Shown here piece by piece: positions 8,294 to 16,721 of a stretch of DNA of 64,000 nucleotides. This stretch comes from Roseateles_B sp041906185 (lineage in GTDB: Bacteria; Pseudomonadota; Gammaproteobacteria; Burkholderiales; Burkholderiaceae_C): positions 49,818 to 113,817 of the forward strand of contig JAYRJQ010000018.1 in NCBI GenBank assembly GCA_041906185.1. Direction: 5' to 3'. The translations under genes were made by a program, and so were the position numbers. Position 1 is the first letter of the stretch, and every line of letters starts with the position of its first letter. The notes beneath the pieces were generated by a model, which did no database searches, was not told the DNA's origin, and was given only the letters and a program-made list of their open reading frames with translations.

Positions 8294-8976
8294 GACGCCA
8301 GACTGCGGGTGTTGAGGATGCGGATGTCGCGGCGATCGATCTGGATCAAGCCTTCCGCCTCCAGCTCGTGCAGCACGCGCGAGAAGTACTCCGGCGTCAG
8401 CGACAGGCGCGAGGCGATGGTGGCCTTGCTGACGGGCAGCGAGACGGTCAGGGTGTCGCCCGGCACGCAGTCGTCCTCGTCCTGCTCGCTCAGCAGGAAG
8501 CCGATGACGCGCTGGATGCCGCTGTGCAGGCAGTAGGACTCCACGTCGCGGATCAGCCCATGCAGGCGGCGTGACACGCCCGCCAGCATGCGCAGCGCGA
8601 AGCGGGGCTCGCGGGCGATCTCCTCCATCACGGCCGCCTTGCTGATGGACAGCAGCAGGCACTCCGAGAGCGTCTGCGCATTCACGATGTGCGGGCGGTC
8701 GGTGAACATGAGCGCCTCGCCGAAGCTGTTGCCGGGGCCCACGAGTTCGATGACCTTCTCCGCGCCGCTGGGCGAGCGCGCATAGAGCTTGACCTGGCCC
8801 GTCACCACGACGTGGAAGGCATCGCAGGTCTGGCCCACGCGGAACACCGTCTCGCCGCGCCCCAACCGATGCAGCTGGCAGCCCTGCTGGGCGAGCGCCT
8901 GCAGCTCGGTGGGCTGCATGTCGCCGAACAGCGGCAGCACGGACAAGTAGCGGGGAAGGTCGAAGGTGGCTGGCAT
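8278..8976 (-). CDS. dnr: Crp/Fnr-family regulator, DNR-type (nitric oxide/anaerobic response)
   Basis: 232 residues: cyclic-nucleotide-binding-like sensor domain (about 1-130), dimer helix, and a C-terminal winged helix with recognition segment LTPEYFSRVL, whose Glu, Ser and Arg match FNR-type contacts to TTGA half-sites. The N-terminal four-Cys Fe-S ligand set of FNR is absent (isolated Cys only), which points to the heme-dependent DNR group sensing NO. It probably activates the nir and nor promoters. Its own promoter carries TTGAGGCGGATCAA, suggesting control by FNR or itself. It is convergent with nirE and overlaps it by 16 bases. Confidence 0.85.
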   Translation of the reverse strand: MPATFDLPRYLSVLPLFGDMQPTELQALAQQGCQLHRLGRGETVFRVGQTCDAFHVVVTGQVKLYARSPSGAEKVIELVGPGNSFGEALMFTDRPHIVNAQTLSECLLLSISKAAVMEEIAREPRFALRMLAGVSRRLHGLIRDVESYCLHSGIQRVIGFLLSEQDEDDCVPGDTLTVSLPVSKATIASRLSLTPEYFSRVLHELEAEGLIQIDRRDIRILNTRSLASYPLQ

Positions 8977-9051
8977 GTGGGCTCCCTGGAATGGCTGGCG
9001 ACCTTTGAAGGCCGGACGAACGCGATTCTGTGGAGCGGCCCGCCCGCCGAT

Positions 9052-9065
9052 TTGAGGCGGATCAA
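9052..9065 (-). promoter_or_regulatory. FNR/DNR box upstream of dnr
   Basis: TTGAG-GCGG-ATCAA, one base from the FNR consensus in one half-site. The centre is about 82 bases before the dnr ATG. CAGAAT at 9025-9030 (minus strand) is a -10-like hexamer at the spacing expected for class II activation. Confidence 0.65.
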
Positions 9066-9158
9066 GTGCGGCCGGCGCCTAGTTCTTCCGAACGATGGGG
9101 TGCCTGTCGCCTGCTAGTTCCTCCGGTGTAGCGTCTTCATGGCGACATCGACCAGTTC

Positions 9159-9190
9159 GCCGGCCGCACACCTTCCCGGTGTGCCCGGCC
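9159..9190 (-). terminator. Strong hairpin downstream of norD
   Basis: On the minus strand, GGTGTGC-type arms (7 bp) extend to a GC-rich outer stem with a 2-base bulge, 16 bases past the norD stop. No U tract follows, so this may be a transcript-stabilising hairpin or a Rho-dependent end rather than a classic intrinsic terminator. Confidence 0.4.
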
Positions 9191-9205
9191 GCGGTTTGAC
9201 GGCGC

Positions 9206-11110
9206 TCAGGCCGCCAGCCGCGCGTACAGCCGGGGCAGGCTGCTGACGAGCTCCTGCGGGCGCCGCAGATGCACGAAGCCCTGCTGCCCGAAGAGATAGG
9301 GCAGGTACTCGGCCGGCCCCTCGTCGATGCTGATGCACATGGGGCTCAGGCCCGCCTGGCGCGCGGCCAGCACGGCCTGGCGGGTGTCCTCCAGGCCCCA
9401 GCGCCCTTCGTAGTGATCCAGGTCATTGGGCTTGCCGTCGGTCAGGAGCAGCAGCAGGCGCTGGCGCTCGGGGCGCTCGCCCAGGCGCTCGGTGGCATGG
9501 CGCAGGGCCGCGCCCATGCGAGTGTAGAAGCCCGGCTTGATCGCCCCTACCCGGTGGCGGGGCTGCGGGCCCCAGCGCTCGTCGAAGGCCTTGAGCTGCT
9601 GGATGCGCACCTGCTGGCGCTTGACCGAGGAGAAGCCGAGCATCTCGAAGGGGTCGCCCAGGCCTGCGAGCGCCTCGCCGAAGACATAGAGCGCATCGCG
9701 GATGACGTCGATGACGCGCATCTCGCCTTGCACGCAGGCGTCGGTGGAGAGGCTCAGGTCGGCCATCAGCAGGCAGGCCAGGCTGCGGTCCTGGCGCTGG
9801 GGCTGCTGGAAGACGGGCGGGGACTCCGCCGAGCGGCGTCCGCCCGTCAGGCGGGTCTCGCTGGCATGGCGCACCCACGCGTCGAGGTCCAGCTCATCGC
9901 CCTGGGCCAGTCCCTTCTGCCAGCGCGGCGCGGCGCGCAGCACCTCGAGACGCCGGCGCATGCGGTGCCCCAGCAGGCGCAGCGCCGGCGGCGGCTGCCA
10001 AGGGTCCGGCCGGGCGGCGACGAAGCGCTGCAGGCCGCAGTAATCCTCGCGCAGCACCTGCGCCTTCCAGTCCCACTCGGGCAGGCGCTCGGGCGCGCCC
10101 ACGAGGGCGTCGTCTGCGGCGGCGCTGGGCAGGTCCAGGTCGAAGCGCACCCGCGAGGCCAGGGTCTCGCCGCCCTCGGCCACGTCGAGCTGCTGCATGT
10201 CGTTGGCCACGGCGGCGCCGTCGCTGTCGGGGTCGTCGTCACCGGCGCGGTTGACCTTGACGAACTCCGACCACGACAGCACCGACTCGGCGCGGAACAT
10301 CAGGATCAGGCCCTGCTTGCTGCTGCTGTCTTCGTTGCGGCGGGCGCTGCGGCGCTGGCGGTCCTGCGCGGCCTTGCTGCCGGCGGTCGGCGCGGCGCCT
10401 TCCTTGCGAGCCGACAGCGCAAGCGTCGCCGGGGCCGGCTGCAGCCACAGCCAGACGGCACCGAGGCTCTCGGGCTTCAGCGCGCGCGCGGCGGCAGGCA
10501 ACGCGTCCAGCCGCCCGCGGGCCTGCAGGGCCTGGCGCAGCAGGCGCTCGGGCGGCGCCTCGGCGCCGAGGGTGTCTGGGTCGGGACGCTGACGCAGATG
10601 GGCGTCCAGCAGGCGATCGTGCAGATCGGCGAGCCCGGGGAAGCGCGCCAGCGCCAGCGCCGTGGCGCGCACATTGGTGGCCACCCAGCCGCCCTGCCCC
10701 ACTTCAGCGGCTTCCGTGGCTTCCGTGGCCTCCGTGGCTTTAGCGCCCTCGAGGGCCTCGGCCGCCTCCCAGCAGGACGACAGCGCCGCGAGCCAGAAGT
10801 AGAGGCCGCGGTTCAGGGCCGGGTCGGCAAACACATCGAGCCGGGCCGGCAGGGCCAGCACCTCGGGCCCCAGCTGGGCCTGGGCGGCGCGCTGCTCACT
10901 GCCGGCCAGGCGCTGCAGCCAGCCGCGCGGGCCGCCATGGCGCAGGGCCTGGGCCTCGGCCAGCCGCAGCGCGTGCGAGCCGCCGCCGGCGCGGAACAGC
11001 AGCCCCAGGGCGCGCTGCACCTGCGCCAGCTCCACGGCGGCCTCCGGATGCCCTTGCTCGGCGGCGCGGGTCACCCAGCGGTGCCAGGTCTTGCCCACCC
11101 ACTCTTCCAT
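9206..11110 (-). CDS. norD: Nitric oxide reductase activation protein NorD (VWA domain)
   Basis: 634 residues. The C-terminal third is a von Willebrand A domain with MIDAS residues DLSLS (451-455), a Thr in FYTRMG (about 530) and Asp in LTDGKPND (about 558). NorD works with the MoxR-type ATPase NorQ to insert or activate the non-heme iron of NorB. The N-terminal two thirds are alpha-helical and poorly conserved; near residue 135 they contain a short ATE repeat from a 9-base tandem DNA repeat. Its ATG overlaps the stop of the Fe-S protein by one base. It is the last gene of the nor operon. Confidence 0.93.
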   Translation of the reverse strand: MEEWVGKTWHRWVTRAAEQGHPEAAVELAQVQRALGLLFRAGGGSHALRLAEAQALRHGGPRGWLQRLAGSEQRAAQAQLGPEVLALPARLDVFADPALNRGLYFWLAALSSCWEAAEALEGAKATEATEATEAAEVGQGGWVATNVRATALALARFPGLADLHDRLLDAHLRQRPDPDTLGAEAPPERLLRQALQARGRLDALPAAARALKPESLGAVWLWLQPAPATLALSARKEGAAPTAGSKAAQDRQRRSARRNEDSSSKQGLILMFRAESVLSWSEFVKVNRAGDDDPDSDGAAVANDMQQLDVAEGGETLASRVRFDLDLPSAAADDALVGAPERLPEWDWKAQVLREDYCGLQRFVAARPDPWQPPPALRLLGHRMRRRLEVLRAAPRWQKGLAQGDELDLDAWVRHASETRLTGGRRSAESPPVFQQPQRQDRSLACLLMADLSLSTDACVQGEMRVIDVIRDALYVFGEALAGLGDPFEMLGFSSVKRQQVRIQQLKAFDERWGPQPRHRVGAIKPGFYTRMGAALRHATERLGERPERQRLLLLLTDGKPNDLDHYEGRWGLEDTRQAVLAARQAGLSPMCISIDEGPAEYLPYLFGQQGFVHLRRPQELVSSLPRLYARLAA

Positions 11111-12183
11111 CAGGCGGCCTCCCGATCCGGGCGGGCATCGTTGGTGGCGGGTGCGGCGGTCTCACGGCTCGCGGGCCGCTCGCCGGAGGACGCCAGCTGC
11201 TGGGCTTCCAGCTTCTTCTGGCGCAGGGTCTCGCGCACGGCCTCGAGGCCCACCTGCCACTCCAGCAGCGGCGCCTTGTCACGCCGGCCTTGGGAGCTTT
11301 CGCAGGCATCCAGGCACTGGCCGCACTGCACGCAGGAGAACATCATGCGCTTGATGTTGCGCGGGTTCAGTCGCATGGGGCAGGCGGTGTCGCAGGCCGA
11401 GCCGGAGAGGCCGGGGCTGATGTCGCAGGACTTGCAGTCCCGGGCCTGCTCGCGCTTGAAGGCGACCACCATGCCCCGCGGATTGGCCATCCACATCAGG
11501 CTCTGGAAGAGGCCCACGGCGCAGCCGAAGCGGCAGAAGAGATGGCGGGCAAAGGCGAACTCGGCGGTGAACACCAGCGTGCCGATGCCGATGAAGCGGG
11601 CCTGGTTGGGCGTCAGCGTGCCGTTCCACAGGCCGCTCCACAGCTCCCGCGGGGGCAGCAGATAGCTGGCCAGGGTGATGGCCCACACAAAGCCCAGCAG
11701 CGCGCAGGCGAGGCCGAACACCGGCCACCAGCGGCCGTCCGGGCGGCGGCCGGCGCGCTTCACGGGCAGGCGGTCCCACAGCGAGAGCTTGCCGATGGCG
11801 CGGTGCAGCAGGTCGTTGAGCAGCTCGACGATGGAGAAATGAGGGCACAGCCAGCCGCAGTACAGCCGGCCGTAGCGCCAGGCCACGAAGAGGAAGCCGC
11901 CCACCACGAGCACGATGGGCAGCAGCGCCTTCAGCAGCAGGTTCAGCGCGGCGTCGGCCCCGCTGGCGCGGCCATGCTGGACGGCGTCCAGGCCCAGATG
12001 CCAGGGCTGGCCGAACAGCCACAGCTGCGTCTCATGGAGATCGAAGCGCAGCAGGTCCAGCAGCGGTGCCGAGACGAACAGCAGGAAGAAGCCCAGCTGC
12101 AGGCTGCGGCGCAGGCGCTGCGAAGGCGCAGAGCGGCCGCCGCCCCCGACGGGCGTCAGCAATGCAGAAGGCGGCCGGTCCAT
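11110..12183 (-). CDS. 4Fe-4S membrane protein of the NapH/NosR/CcoG type in the nor operon
   Basis: 357 residues. About four to five membrane segments (near 28-45, 83-103, 155-178, 198-222) are seen. The polyferredoxin-type motifs CGWLCP and CRFGC lie at membrane boundaries, as in NapH and NosR. A cytoplasmic region follows with CKSC...CDTACP and CVQCGQCLDAC, enough cysteines for two [4Fe-4S] clusters. The N-terminal FMN-binding domain of NosR is absent. The gene lies 1 base after norQ and overlaps norD by one base, so it is co-transcribed. A role in electron supply or iron-centre assembly for NorB is inference; no established name is given. Confidence 0.85.
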   Translation of the reverse strand: MDRPPSALLTPVGGGGRSAPSQRLRRSLQLGFFLLFVSAPLLDLLRFDLHETQLWLFGQPWHLGLDAVQHGRASGADAALNLLLKALLPIVLVVGGFLFVAWRYGRLYCGWLCPHFSIVELLNDLLHRAIGKLSLWDRLPVKRAGRRPDGRWWPVFGLACALLGFVWAITLASYLLPPRELWSGLWNGTLTPNQARFIGIGTLVFTAEFAFARHLFCRFGCAVGLFQSLMWMANPRGMVVAFKREQARDCKSCDISPGLSGSACDTACPMRLNPRNIKRMMFSCVQCGQCLDACESSQGRRDKAPLLEWQVGLEAVRETLRQKKLEAQQLASSGERPASRETAAPATNDARPDREAA

Positions 12184-12184
12184 G

Positions 12185-13018
12185 TCAATCCAGTACGGCG
12201 CCCACCACCTCGGCGAGTGCGGCCGCGGTGTCGGCCTCGTCGGTCAGGGCATCGACGATGGCGGCCTGGACGGCCAGGCACAGCGGCAGGCCGGCCACGG
12301 CCAGGCGGGCGGCGGCGACCAGCAGACGGGTGCTGACGGTCTCCTCGAGGTCATGCTCGCCCAGGCGGCGCAGGGCCGAGGCCAGGCGCACGAGCTGCTG
12401 GGACAGGCGCTCCTCGCAGGCCGATTCGGTCTGCACGATGCGCTGCTCGACCTCGGGCTCGGGATAGCCCATCTGCAGCGCGACGAAGCGCTGCCGGGTG
12501 CTCGGCTTGAGGCTCTTGAGCAGGTTCTGGTAGCCGGGGTTGTAGGAGATCACCAGCATGAAGCCGGGCGCCGCGGCGATCTGCTCGCCGGTGCGCTCGA
12601 TGGGCAGCATGCGGCGGTCGTCCGCCAGCGGATGCAGCACCACCGTGGTGTCGCGGCGCGCCTCCACCACCTCGTCGAGGTAGCAGATCGCGCCCTGGCG
12701 CACGGCCCGCGTCAGCGGCCCGTCGCTCCAGACGGTGGCGCCGTCCTGGATCAGGAAGCGGCCCACCAGGTCGGCTGCCGTGAGGTCGTCATGGCAGCTG
12801 ACCGTGATGAGGGGGCGGCCCAGGCGGGCCGCCATATGCTCGACGAATCGAGTCTTGCCGCAGCCCGTGGGCCCCTTGATGAGCAGGGGCAGGCGCTGGG
12901 CATGCGCATGAGCGAAGACCCGGCATTCCTCTCCCTGTTCCGCGTAGAAAGGCGCTTCACCTTGCCCCAGCTGGGCGGCGGTTACCTGGAGTCTGTCCAC
13001 CGGGTCCTCCTCGTTCAC
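12185..13018 (-). CDS. norQ: MoxR-type AAA+ ATPase NorQ
   Basis: 277-residue cytoplasmic AAA+ ATPase. Walker A GPTGCGKT (49-56), Walker B ICYLDEV, and sensor regions (SYNPGYQN; STRQRF arginine finger) are present. NorQ forms a hexameric remodelling complex with NorD that activates the NorCB nitric oxide reductase by FeB insertion. It sits 7 bases after norB, and the downstream Fe-S gene follows after 1 base. The length matches other NorQ/CbbQ proteins. Confidence 0.95.
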   Translation of the reverse strand: MNEEDPVDRLQVTAAQLGQGEAPFYAEQGEECRVFAHAHAQRLPLLIKGPTGCGKTRFVEHMAARLGRPLITVSCHDDLTAADLVGRFLIQDGATVWSDGPLTRAVRQGAICYLDEVVEARRDTTVVLHPLADDRRMLPIERTGEQIAAAPGFMLVISYNPGYQNLLKSLKPSTRQRFVALQMGYPEPEVEQRIVQTESACEERLSQQLVRLASALRRLGEHDLEETVSTRLLVAAARLAVAGLPLCLAVQAAIVDALTDEADTAAALAEVVGAVLD

Positions 13019-13025
13019 AGGTCAA

Positions 13026-14477
13026 TCACAGATCACGCACGCGCTGGGCGGGCTGGGCACGCAGCAGGCCACCGCCGCGGGCGTCGGCATCCGCCTGCGT
13101 CACCGGCTCGCCGCCGATGAAGAAGCTCGCCAGATAGGTCACCAGACCCAGCAGGAAGCCCACGCCACCGGCCAGACGCACCCAGTAGAAGAAGCGCAGC
13201 TGGTCCTGGGTGGCCATGAAGCTCATGGCGCCCTCGGTCGGCATGCGCTGCAGCCAGACCTGCAGGATGCCGGCGCCGGTGAGGGCCAGCACCATCACGC
13301 CCATCGAGATGGTCATGATCCAGAAGCTCCACATCTCGGTGTTCTGCGCACGCTGGCTGTTGGCGATGCGGCCGCGCAGCATCGGCATGGCGTAGCTGAT
13401 CAGCGTGATCACCACCAGCACGTAGGCACCGTAGAAGGCCAGGTGGCCGTGGGCCGCGGTGACCTGGGTGCCGTGGGTGTAGTAGTTCACCGGCGACAGC
13501 GTGTGGATGAAGCCCCACAGGCCGGCCCCGAGGAAGCCCATCACCGAGGTGCCCACCGCCCACAGCACGGCGGCCTGGTTCGGGTGTTCACGGCGGCGAC
13601 GCTGCACCATGTTGAAGGCGAAGACCGTCATCATGAAGAAGGGAATGGGTTCCAGCGCCGAGAAGATGCTGCCGATCCACGTCCAGTAGCCGGGCAGGCC
13701 GATGAAGTAGAAGTGGTGGCCGGTGCCCAGAATGCCCGTCATCAGCGCGAAGGCGATGATCACGTACAGCCACTTGTCGATCACCTCGCGGTCCACGCCG
13801 GTCGTCTTGATCAGCACGAAGGCCAGCAGCGAACCCAGGATCAGCTCCCAGACGCCTTCCACCCAGAGGTGGACGACGAACCACCAGTACATCTTGTCCC
13901 GCACCAGGTTGTGCGGATTGACGAAGCTGAACAGGAACATCAGCGCCAGGCCCCACAGGCCCATCAGCAGGACCAGGGAGATGGCCGTCTTGCGGCCCTT
14001 CAGCACGGTCATGCTGATATTGTAGAGGAAGCCCAGGGCCACGACGACGATGCCCAGCTTCGTGGGCAGCGGCTGCTCCAGGAACTCGCGCCCCATGGTC
14101 TGCAGCAGGTCATTGCCGGTCAGCTCCGCGAGCTTGGCATACGGCACGGCGAGGTAACCCACGATGGTGAGCGCGCCCGCCACGAGGAAGATCCAGAACA
14201 GCGCCAGCGCCAGCTTGGGGCTGTGCAGCTCGGTCTCGGACTCCTCCGGCACCATGTAGTAGGCCGCCCCCATGAAGCCGAACAGCAGCCACACGATCAG
14301 CAGGTTCGTGTGGACCATGCGGGCCTGGTTGAAGGGGATGTAGGGGAACAGGAAGTCCCCGACGAGGTACTGCAGCCCGAGGCCCAGACCGAAGAGGATC
14401 TGGCCCGTGAACAGCAGCAGTGCGGCGATGAAGTAGTACTTCGCCACCGCCTGGGTCTTGTACTTGAGTGTGGTCAT
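13026..14477 (-). CDS. norB: Nitric oxide reductase large subunit NorB (cNOR)
   Basis: 483 residues, 12 membrane segments; reduces two NO to N2O. Low-spin heme b ligands are His56 and His345, and the b3 ligand is His343 (AAHGHLAFYG). The FeB site has His203, His254 and His255 (GTGHHFYF), with the cNOR-specific glutamates Glu207 (HLWVEGVWE) and Glu276 (LEPIPFF). There is no quinol-oxidising N-terminal extension, so it is the cytochrome-c-dependent type paired with NorC. It lies 15 bases downstream of norC. Confidence 0.98.
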   Translation of the reverse strand: MTTLKYKTQAVAKYYFIAALLLFTGQILFGLGLGLQYLVGDFLFPYIPFNQARMVHTNLLIVWLLFGFMGAAYYMVPEESETELHSPKLALALFWIFLVAGALTIVGYLAVPYAKLAELTGNDLLQTMGREFLEQPLPTKLGIVVVALGFLYNISMTVLKGRKTAISLVLLMGLWGLALMFLFSFVNPHNLVRDKMYWWFVVHLWVEGVWELILGSLLAFVLIKTTGVDREVIDKWLYVIIAFALMTGILGTGHHFYFIGLPGYWTWIGSIFSALEPIPFFMMTVFAFNMVQRRRREHPNQAAVLWAVGTSVMGFLGAGLWGFIHTLSPVNYYTHGTQVTAAHGHLAFYGAYVLVVITLISYAMPMLRGRIANSQRAQNTEMWSFWIMTISMGVMVLALTGAGILQVWLQRMPTEGAMSFMATQDQLRFFYWVRLAGGVGFLLGLVTYLASFFIGGEPVTQADADARGGGLLRAQPAQRVRDL

Positions 14478-14492
14478 GATGGGTGTGCCTCC

Positions 14493-14924
14493 TCAGCCTT
14501 CGATGTTGGGGGGCCACTGCTCGGTGTTGATCTCGCCGGTCCACTTGAGGAACTCGACCAGGTCATTGAGCTGCTGCTCGTCCAGGTTGAACTGGGGCAT
14601 CTGGCGGCGGCCCTCGGCGTGCGTGGGCTGGGCCTTCATCCAGGCCTTGATGAAATCACCGCCACGGCGCTTGTAGACGTTGCCCAGCTCAGGCGCGAAG
14701 TACGCGCCCTCGCCCAGCAGCGTGTGGCAGCCGATGCAGTTGCGCGTCTCCCAGATCTTCTTGCCCGCGACGACGGCCGGGGTGATGGCCTGAGCATTGG
14801 AGCGCTGCGGGATGCGCTGCTCGGTGTGGAACACGATGGCCGCGAACAGGAGGGCGAAGAAGACGGATCCGCCCCAGAACATGTTTCGTGCCATCTGCTT
14901 GGTGAAACCGCTGCCCTGACTCAT
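14493..14924 (-). CDS. norC: Nitric oxide reductase cytochrome c subunit NorC
   Basis: 143 residues: one uncleaved N-terminal membrane anchor (about 14-32) and a periplasmic cytochrome domain with CIGCH (63-67) and an RQMPQF segment giving the Met ligand. It passes electrons from soluble cytochromes to NorB. It is the first gene of the nor operon. A perfect 16-bp DNR-type palindrome is centred about 70 bases upstream of the ATG, and GGAGG precedes the start. Confidence 0.97.
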   Translation of the reverse strand: MSQGSGFTKQMARNMFWGGSVFFALLFAAIVFHTEQRIPQRSNAQAITPAVVAGKKIWETRNCIGCHTLLGEGAYFAPELGNVYKRRGGDFIKAWMKAQPTHAEGRRQMPQFNLDEQQLNDLVEFLKWTGEINTEQWPPNIEG

Positions 14925-14986
14925 GGGGCCTCCTTGCGTGGATCAAACAGATGGCCGCAAGACTAGGGGCGCGGAGGTCAAGAATC

Positions 14987-15002
14987 CTTGAACCGGTTCA
15001 AG
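14987..15002 (-). promoter_or_regulatory. DNR-type box upstream of norC
   Basis: Perfect palindrome CTTGAACCGGTTCAAG, nearly the same sequence as in the nirS-nirE spacer. TAGTCT at 14960-14965 (minus strand) is a -10-like hexamer, placing a start near 14953, about 41.5 bases from the box centre, the class II activator distance. Confidence 0.75.
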
Positions 15003-15046
15003 AACCGGGAAAGTCCGAAAGATATAAGCAAAATATAGCTATTGAC

Positions 15047-15074
15047 AAAGAGAAAAGCCGCCCGGAGGCGGCTT
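15047..15074 (-). terminator. Intrinsic terminator of yggL
   Basis: Perfect 8-bp stem AAGCCGCC/GGCGGCTT with a 4-base loop, followed on the minus strand by TTTTCTCTTT. It lies 34 bases past the yggL stop. Confidence 0.75.
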
Positions 15075-15107
15075 GGCGGCGGTGGGACCGCTCGTGGCGG
15101 GTGCGAC

Positions 15108-15521
15108 TCAGACCTCGGTCAGCTGCAGTTCCTCGTCGCGCGGGTACCAGGCATCCACCCAGGCACTGACGCGCACCTGCGCCACGGCCGGGCAGGCCTT
15201 GAGCCAGGCGGCGGCGGCGTCGCGCTGGGCGTCGGTGACGGAGCCGCGACCCAGCGTGCCGACGAAGCCGTCGGTCTCCGACAGGGGCACCCAGCCCCCC
15301 AGACCACCGATCTGCAGGCCCAGAGCGGCCAGGGCCGGATAGACGGCGTCACAGAAGGCATCCAGGGCGGCGTCGTCCAGGGCCGACTTGAACTTCAGCT
15401 CGACCCAGAAGCCCAGCTCCTGGAACTCGCCGACATACAGCTTCTTGCGCTGGCGGCGGTTGAGACGGGAGAGGCGGCGCTTGGACAGGGAGGGGACGGT
15501 GTGTTGAGTCATGGGGCGCAT
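15108..15521 (-). CDS. yggL: YggL family (DUF469) ribosome-associated protein
   Basis: 137 residues matching the YggL/DUF469 family, small cytoplasmic proteins reported to bind the 50S subunit. It shows the hallmark basic N-terminus (SKRRLSRLNRRQRKKLYVGEFQELGF) and the C-terminal WVDAWYPRDE segment. Two in-frame ATGs (15521 and 15512) are possible; the upstream one has AGG nine bases before it and is used here. The gene stands alone, with an intrinsic terminator after it. The hallmark span is described rather than quoted in full length elsewhere. Confidence 0.8.
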   Translation of the reverse strand: MRPMTQHTVPSLSKRRLSRLNRRQRKKLYVGEFQELGFWVELKFKSALDDAALDAFCDAVYPALAALGLQIGGLGGWVPLSETDGFVGTLGRGSVTDAQRDAAAAWLKACPAVAQVRVSAWVDAWYPRDEELQLTEV

Positions 15522-15572
15522 TCTACGGACCTGTCGTCCAGCCCTGCCCCGCCTCCCCCGCGCCGCGCCGCC

Positions 15573-16715
15573 TCAATCCTTCAGCACGGTCATCGGATCC
15601 ACCAGGCGAACGTCGTGCATCTGCTGGAGGTAGGCCTCGTAGTAGCCCTTGTGCGAGGCCCCCACGATGGACAGCATGCGGCTCCCCGGCTGCTGCGCCA
15701 GGACCTCCCGCATATGGGCCACCATGCGCAGATTGCGCGTCTCCCAGGCGCCGACGTAGCTGCGACCGAAGCCCTGCGGCGACGGCTCGGCCAGGGCGGC
15801 CCCGAAATCGGAGCGGTAGACCCGCTCGGGCGCGCCGGGCGCATTGCAGTCCTGGTAGAGCGCCAGCACGCCGCCCACCTTGGAGAGCCCCTCCCGCAGG
15901 ACCTGGTCCCGCGCCCGGCGGGCACGGGCGGCCTCGTTGTCCCAGGCCTGGCGGATGGCGGCCTCCTGGGCCTGCGTGTCGGCCGGGTCGGGGAGGTCCG
16001 ACGTGTGGTCGTCCACGCTGAACACGCGCTGCAGACCCATCTCGACGGCCAGCGGCGCGGCGATCCAGCTGTCCTCGCTCGCCCGCGCACGCAGGCGCTC
16101 GAGGCGAGCCACCAGAGCGTCATCGAGGCCCTCCCCCGCCTGGCGCTCGGCCGCGGGCAGGTACAGCCACTGCACCAGCGCCGAGACGGACTCGCCGCCC
16201 GCCAGGAACACCGCGGCCAGGCGCCGGCGCTGGGCGGGCGCAGGCTCGGCCGGCCAGGCGGCCAGCAGGCGCTCGGCCTCCTGGTTGGCCTGCACCACGT
16301 CCAGCCCGGTGGCGCGGGCCGCCGGGGCCACCTCCGGACAGTAGGACTTCACCGTGTCGGCATAGCGGGCCGGCTGTCGACGCAAGGCATCGCATTGCAG
16401 GCCGGACAGCCGCTCCACCGCGATCAGCTGCGGGCGCCACTGCCGCAAGCGCGCCAGCAGCGGCGCGAGCTGGTCCTGGCGCAGCTGTCCCTCGAACTCG
16501 CCGAGGTGTGGTGTGCCCAGCACCAGCACCTGGTTGGGCGCCCCCGCCGGCGCCCCGGGATACGCCTCTGGCAGAAAGGCCGGCCGGTAGGCGGCGGCCA
16601 CCGGCGCGGCCTGGGCGTGAGCGCCTGCGGAGGTGAGGGCCAAGCCTGCCGCGGCCAGCACCGCAGCCAGCACGGGCGCCTGAATGGGCAAGGTTCGAAT
16701 GTTCCTGGGGTTCAT
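15573..16715 (-). CDS. Secreted DUF5694/TraB-like domain protein
   Basis: 380 residues with a Sec signal peptide (about 1-35, ending AGAHAQA). The body shows VLVLGTPHLGEF near residue 65, AVERLSG, DDHTSD, RNLRMVAHMREVL and GASHKGYYEAYL near the C-terminus. This is the pattern of the DUF5694 group in the TraB/TIKI/GumN-like superfamily, where a GxxH and Glu pair may bind metal; enzymatic activity is not established. ATG 16715 has AAAAGG eight bases upstream, better than the in-frame GTG at 16721. Single gene with no obvious operon partner. Confidence 0.65.
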   Translation of the reverse strand: MNPRNIRTLPIQAPVLAAVLAAAGLALTSAGAHAQAAPVAAAYRPAFLPEAYPGAPAGAPNQVLVLGTPHLGEFEGQLRQDQLAPLLARLRQWRPQLIAVERLSGLQCDALRRQPARYADTVKSYCPEVAPAARATGLDVVQANQEAERLLAAWPAEPAPAQRRRLAAVFLAGGESVSALVQWLYLPAAERQAGEGLDDALVARLERLRARASEDSWIAAPLAVEMGLQRVFSVDDHTSDLPDPADTQAQEAAIRQAWDNEAARARRARDQVLREGLSKVGGVLALYQDCNAPGAPERVYRSDFGAALAEPSPQGFGRSYVGAWETRNLRMVAHMREVLAQQPGSRMLSIVGASHKGYYEAYLQQMHDVRLVDPMTVLKD

Positions 16716-16721
16716 GTCCAC

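Noticed and set aside
10705..10745. 9-base tandem repeat in norD as a regulatory or recombination site
   Set aside because: It stays in frame and encodes an ATE run in a non-conserved part of NorD, so simple coding microsatellite drift explains it.
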